From NCBI GenBank assembly GCA_039928925.1, contig JBDSSF010000003.1, forward strand, positions 62,001 to 126,000: 64,000 nucleotides of DNA. The letters run 5' to 3'. Positions 61,050 through 64,000 of this stretch are shown here, one piece after another (the stretch's first letter is position 1; the number at the start of each line of letters is the position of its first letter). The translations under genes were made by a program, and so were the position numbers. The notes below the pieces were generated by a model. It had not been told where the DNA came from, did not search any database, and saw nothing but the letters and a program-made list of their open reading frames with translations. This DNA is from Candidatus Saccharimonadales bacterium. Its GTDB lineage: Bacteria > Patescibacteriota > Saccharimonadia > Saccharimonadales > Saccharimonadaceae.

Positions 61050-62486
61050 ATGCCAACCAAAAACACCAAATTTTACAGTTTAGTTCTTATATTCGCTGAT
61101 TTTATCGTTCTTTTAATTGCATTTGCGGCAGCATATGTCCTTAGGGTTCAATATGACCCTCGCCCACTCCTCAATCATATTTATGCAACTGACTACCTCA
61201 CTAGTTTTATATTTATCGTACCTTTTTGGATTATTATCTTTGCTACGCTCGGGCTTTACCAGTCGAATACCTACAATCGACGTTTGGTTGAATGGGGTAA
61301 GATTGCGCTTGGTACATTTATAGGTATACTTCTTGTCATTGGATGGGAGTATATAAGTGGCAAAAGTCTTTTCCCGGCACGCCTCGTAACTGTCTACGCT
61401 TTTGCTGCCTCGTTCTTACTCATTCTTCTCGAACGTGAGGTGCTCCGCATTACTCGAAGCCTGCTATTCTACTTCAATCGTGGTATCAGTCGTGTCCTTA
61501 TTGTTGGCGATAGTGGTGCAACAAAAGACATCGCAAGTAATCTCGCTGAGACCCACAAAAGTGGCTATAAGATAATTGCTATCGCGGGACCAAAACGTGT
61601 TATTCCTCCTGGCCTTGAGGTAGAACATTTTACGTCTGTCGAAGAGGCATTAAAATGTATTCAATCACTGCGAATCACCACAATCATTCAAACAGACCTT
61701 TATGATTCAACCGAGCGTAATCAACGTATATTAAGTGCTGCTCAAACAAGTCATATTAGCTATAATTTTATTCCAGGTGAACCTGAGTTTTATGCTGGTA
61801 AAAATACAGTCGATGTTTTCCTTGGCTATCCAATGATTACCGTAAGCCAAACTCCGTTAATCGGTTGGGGTGCTATAACTAAGCAGGTCTTTGATGTAAT
61901 CGTTTCATTCCTATTACTCGTCGTCCTGTCTCCTGTATTTTTGATTATTATCATTATTCAGTTCATATCTAGCCCTGGGCCAATCTTTTATGTCAGTAAG
62001 CGACTGAGTCAATTCTCAAAACCTGTAAACCTCATTAAATTCCGCAGTATGGGCGCAAAATATGGCAAGAAAGACGCGAGCCTTGAATTCATTGATATGG
62101 GTCGCCAGGATTTAGCTGATGAGTACACAAAAAACCACAAGGTTGAACATGATCCAAGAATCACTAAATTTGGTAGATTCCTACGAAACACATCACTTGA
62201 TGAACTCCCTCAGCTGGTAAATGTATTAAAGGCAGATCTAAGCCTTGTTGGTCCTCGTCCTATTCTGCCCCAGGAGGCGAAGTTCTCACCAAATCGAACA
62301 GCACTTCTCCATAGTGTTAAATCTGGTATTACGGGTTTATGGCAAGTGTCTGGAAGAAGCAACTTATCATTCGATGAGCGTATCGAGCTAGAACTTTTCT
62401 ATGCACAAAACTGGAGTTTTTGGTTAGATATTAAAATACTCTTTAAAACCATTGGCGTCGTTCTAAATAAAAGAGGTGCGAAGTAG
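61050..62486 (+). CDS. Polyprenyl glycosylphosphotransferase (sugar transferase)
   Basis: 478 residues. Five N-terminal helices, a CoA-binding-like cytoplasmic domain (about 150-240), a further helix near 285, and the catalytic bacterial-sugar-transferase domain: I-K-F-R-S-M-G near 328, D-P-R-I-T-K-F-G-R-F-L-R near 367-378, S-L-D-E-L-P-Q-L, S-L-V-G-P-R-P and G-L-W-Q-V-S-G-R-S. Transfers the first sugar phosphate to undecaprenyl phosphate. TATAAT (61034-61039) gives a leaderless mRNA. Confidence 0.93.
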   Translation: MPTKNTKFYSLVLIFADFIVLLIAFAAAYVLRVQYDPRPLLNHIYATDYLTSFIFIVPFWIIIFATLGLYQSNTYNRRLVEWGKIALGTFIGILLVIGWEYISGKSLFPARLVTVYAFAASFLLILLEREVLRITRSLLFYFNRGISRVLIVGDSGATKDIASNLAETHKSGYKIIAIAGPKRVIPPGLEVEHFTSVEEALKCIQSLRITTIIQTDLYDSTERNQRILSAAQTSHISYNFIPGEPEFYAGKNTVDVFLGYPMITVSQTPLIGWGAITKQVFDVIVSFLLLVVLSPVFLIIIIIQFISSPGPIFYVSKRLSQFSKPVNLIKFRSMGAKYGKKDASLEFIDMGRQDLADEYTKNHKVEHDPRITKFGRFLRNTSLDELPQLVNVLKADLSLVGPRPILPQEAKFSPNRTALLHSVKSGITGLWQVSGRSNLSFDERIELELFYAQNWSFWLDIKILFKTIGVVLNKRGAK

Positions 62487-63604
62487 TGGCAAAAGCTCCG
62501 AAAATTGCTATCGTTACTGATTGGCTTACCAATATGGGCGGCGCCGAGCCATTACTACTAGAATTACACAATATATATCCAGATGCTCCTATCTATACGT
62601 CTGTCTACAACAAAGATGCAATGCCAGCTTTTGATGGCTGTGACGTAAGGACAACCTATCTCCAAAAGCTTTTACCAAAATCACTTCGTTATAAACATGT
62701 TCTTTGGCCTGTACTTCGCGCGTTTGCATTTCGCAGGTTAGATCTTAGTGAGTATGACATTATTATAAGCACCGCCAGTGCTGAGGCAAAGTCTGTTAAA
62801 AAAAGACCCGATGCGGTTCATATTTGCTACTGCCATACTCCGACACGCTATTACTGGAGTCATTACGAAGAGTTTAAAAATGAGTTTAACTTTGGTCTGC
62901 TCACTCCTGTTATTCGACCTTTTATCCCTTCATTCGTAAGATGGATGCGTAAACTTGACCTAGAATCAATTGAGGGTGTGGACTATTTCATTGCAAACTC
63001 AACAGTAACTCAGTCGCGTATAAAAAAATACTATGGTCGGCCGAGTACGATCGTGTATCCACCAGTTGAAACCGCTAAATTTACTCCACCTCCAAAAACT
63101 GACCGTCAAGGTTTTGTAATGTGGGGACGACACGTACCATATAAGCGATTTGATCTAGCTATTAAAGCATGCAATAAGCTTGGCCTACCCTTGAAGGTCA
63201 TTAGTTCAGGTCCTGATACAGATCGACTTAAAAAACTTGCAGGCCCTACTATTACGTTTACTGGACGCGTAAGCGACAAAGAGCTAGTCACTATTGCTCA
63301 GCACAGTAAGGCGTTTCTATTCCCAAACGAAGAGGACTTTGGTATGTCTGCAGTTGAAAGCCTTGCTGCGGGCACACCCGTGGTAGCCTACGCAAAAGGT
63401 GGTGCGCTTGATATAGTTCAAGACGGCGAAACGGGTGTTTTGTTTGACAAGCAAACCGTTGACTCACTCATTGGAGCTATCAAACGACTCGACGACTTTA
63501 CCTTCCTACCCGCAACGCTACATCGTAAATCAAAACGTTTTGATAAAAGTCTATTTGTCACACAGATAAAAAAGATTGTCGGTGACCGTACTACTCGACG
63601 GTAA
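62486..63604 (+). CDS. Glycosyltransferase family 4-like
   Basis: 372 residues, GTG start sharing a base with the stop of the sugar transferase. GT-B fold: N-terminal W-L-T-N-M-G-G-A-E near 11-19 and C-terminal GT1 domain with E-E-D-F-G-M-S-A-V-E-S-L-A-A-G-T-P-V near 283-300 (E-x7-E). Adds a sugar to the lipid carrier started by the preceding enzyme. Activated donor unknown. Its 3' end overlaps glmS by 14 nt. Confidence 0.92.
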   Translation: MAKAPKIAIVTDWLTNMGGAEPLLLELHNIYPDAPIYTSVYNKDAMPAFDGCDVRTTYLQKLLPKSLRYKHVLWPVLRAFAFRRLDLSEYDIIISTASAEAKSVKKRPDAVHICYCHTPTRYYWSHYEEFKNEFNFGLLTPVIRPFIPSFVRWMRKLDLESIEGVDYFIANSTVTQSRIKKYYGRPSTIVYPPVETAKFTPPPKTDRQGFVMWGRHVPYKRFDLAIKACNKLGLPLKVISSGPDTDRLKKLAGPTITFTGRVSDKELVTIAQHSKAFLFPNEEDFGMSAVESLAAGTPVVAYAKGGALDIVQDGETGVLFDKQTVDSLIGAIKRLDDFTFLPATLHRKSKRFDKSLFVTQIKKIVGDRTTRR

Positions 63605-64000
63605 CGCTCTTAGCGAGGTTACGCGGCTGGTCGACGTCGTTACCTCGTGCAACTGCAACGTAGTAAGCGAATAATTGCTGCACGACATTTAATGCCATAG
63701 GCGAAAGGAGATCCAGTTTCGTATCTACTCGAATGACTGTTTCAGCATCAATTTCTTTCTTACTGTTTGTGATTGCAATCACATGACCGCCGCGTGCATT
63801 AATTTCAGAAAGTCCACTAAGTGACTTATCAAATAGCCAGCCTTCGTTAAGAATAATTACTTCAAAAAAACGATCATCTATTAGCGCAATTGGTCCATGC
63901 TTCAGCTCACCCGTCGCATATCCTTCGGCTTGAATATAGCTGATCTCTTTTAATTTAAGCGCGCCTTCAAGTGCGACTGGAAAAGCCGTGTCACGACCTA
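63591..64000 (-). CDS. glmS: Glucosamine-6-phosphate synthase, C-terminal part (partial)
   Basis: The frame stays open to the window edge, giving the last 136 residues. The SIS domain end: A-L-E-G-A-L-K-L-K-E-I-S-Y-I-Q-A-E-G-Y, G-E-L-K-H-G-P-I-A-L-I and the C-terminal D-Q-P-R-N-L-A-K-S-V-T-V-E are diagnostic. Makes glucosamine-6-phosphate for peptidoglycan and other glycans. N-terminal glutaminase domain lies outside. Confidence 0.95.
   Translation of the reverse strand, partial: GRDTAFPVALEGALKLKEISYIQAEGYATGELKHGPIALIDDRFFEVIILNEGWLFDKSLSGLSEINARGGHVIAITNSKKEIDAETVIRVDTKLDLLSPMALNVVQQLFAYYVAVARGNDVDQPRNLAKSVTVE

Overview
The window looks like a chromosomal segment of a Patescibacteria (CPR) bacterium, most likely Candidatus Saccharibacteria. 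This is inferred from several things. Genes are tightly packed and often overlap by 1-4 nt. TGA is used as an ordinary stop. Many genes have a TATAAT/TATACT box only 6-9 nt before the start codon and no Shine-Dalgarno sequence, which implies leaderless mRNAs. There are large families of secreted beta-sandwich and fibre proteins, and small orphan proteins. Nothing in the window is a direct taxonomic marker such as rRNA.

Layout. 1-8 kb is an accessory region around two CAT-anticodon tRNAs. It holds a long protein with exact 70-residue HTH-like repeats (cut by the window edge), a DivIC/FtsB-like division protein, a Panacea-type toxin-antitoxin pair, two uncharacterised genes that may be a nuclease/defence pair, a NUDIX hydrolase, and three copies of a 29-bp direct repeat that each precede a hairpin terminator. 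8-28 kb is mostly housekeeping: YggT-like protein, ABC-2 exporter, a MurC ligase fused to a NUDIX domain, MazG, TsaC, MscS, an FeS-less MutY, MsrA, AlkA-like glycosylase, AspRS, CorC-like protein, a DsbA-like thiol protein, an AbrB-MFS operon and an ITPase.

28-38 kb is a large surface locus, almost all on the minus strand. It has two DUF916-like membrane-anchored proteins, a PKD/Ig-like protein and four secreted paralogues that share a C-terminal 'AG-x-Y...Y-x-A' strand motif. 38-49 kb holds an F1-type ATPase operon (delta-alpha-gamma-beta-epsilon). The upstream positions normally filled by a, c and b are taken by an exported protein with a c-subunit-like RNP hairpin and by a soluble coiled-coil protein with exact 54-residue repeats. 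No a subunit is present, and the operon sits between two fibre-like surface proteins. I regard this as the most interesting system in the window: possibly an F1-driven surface machine rather than an ATP synthase.

49-56 kb carries small membrane proteins, a zeta-type carbonic anhydrase candidate, an ArsR-LLM oxidoreductase-F420-type reductase operon, a class II photolyase and a NERD protein. 56.4-58.5 kb is an intact IS1595-family element, delimited here by 18-bp inverted repeats and an 8-bp target duplication, with a Bro-N/DinD-like passenger gene and a small membrane protein. Next to it are an HNH nuclease gene and a tRNA-Asn interrupted inside its anticodon by a group I intron. 59-64 kb has a LexA-type HTH protein, an O-antigen-ligase-like protein, a sugar transferase, a glycosyltransferase and the 3' part of glmS.
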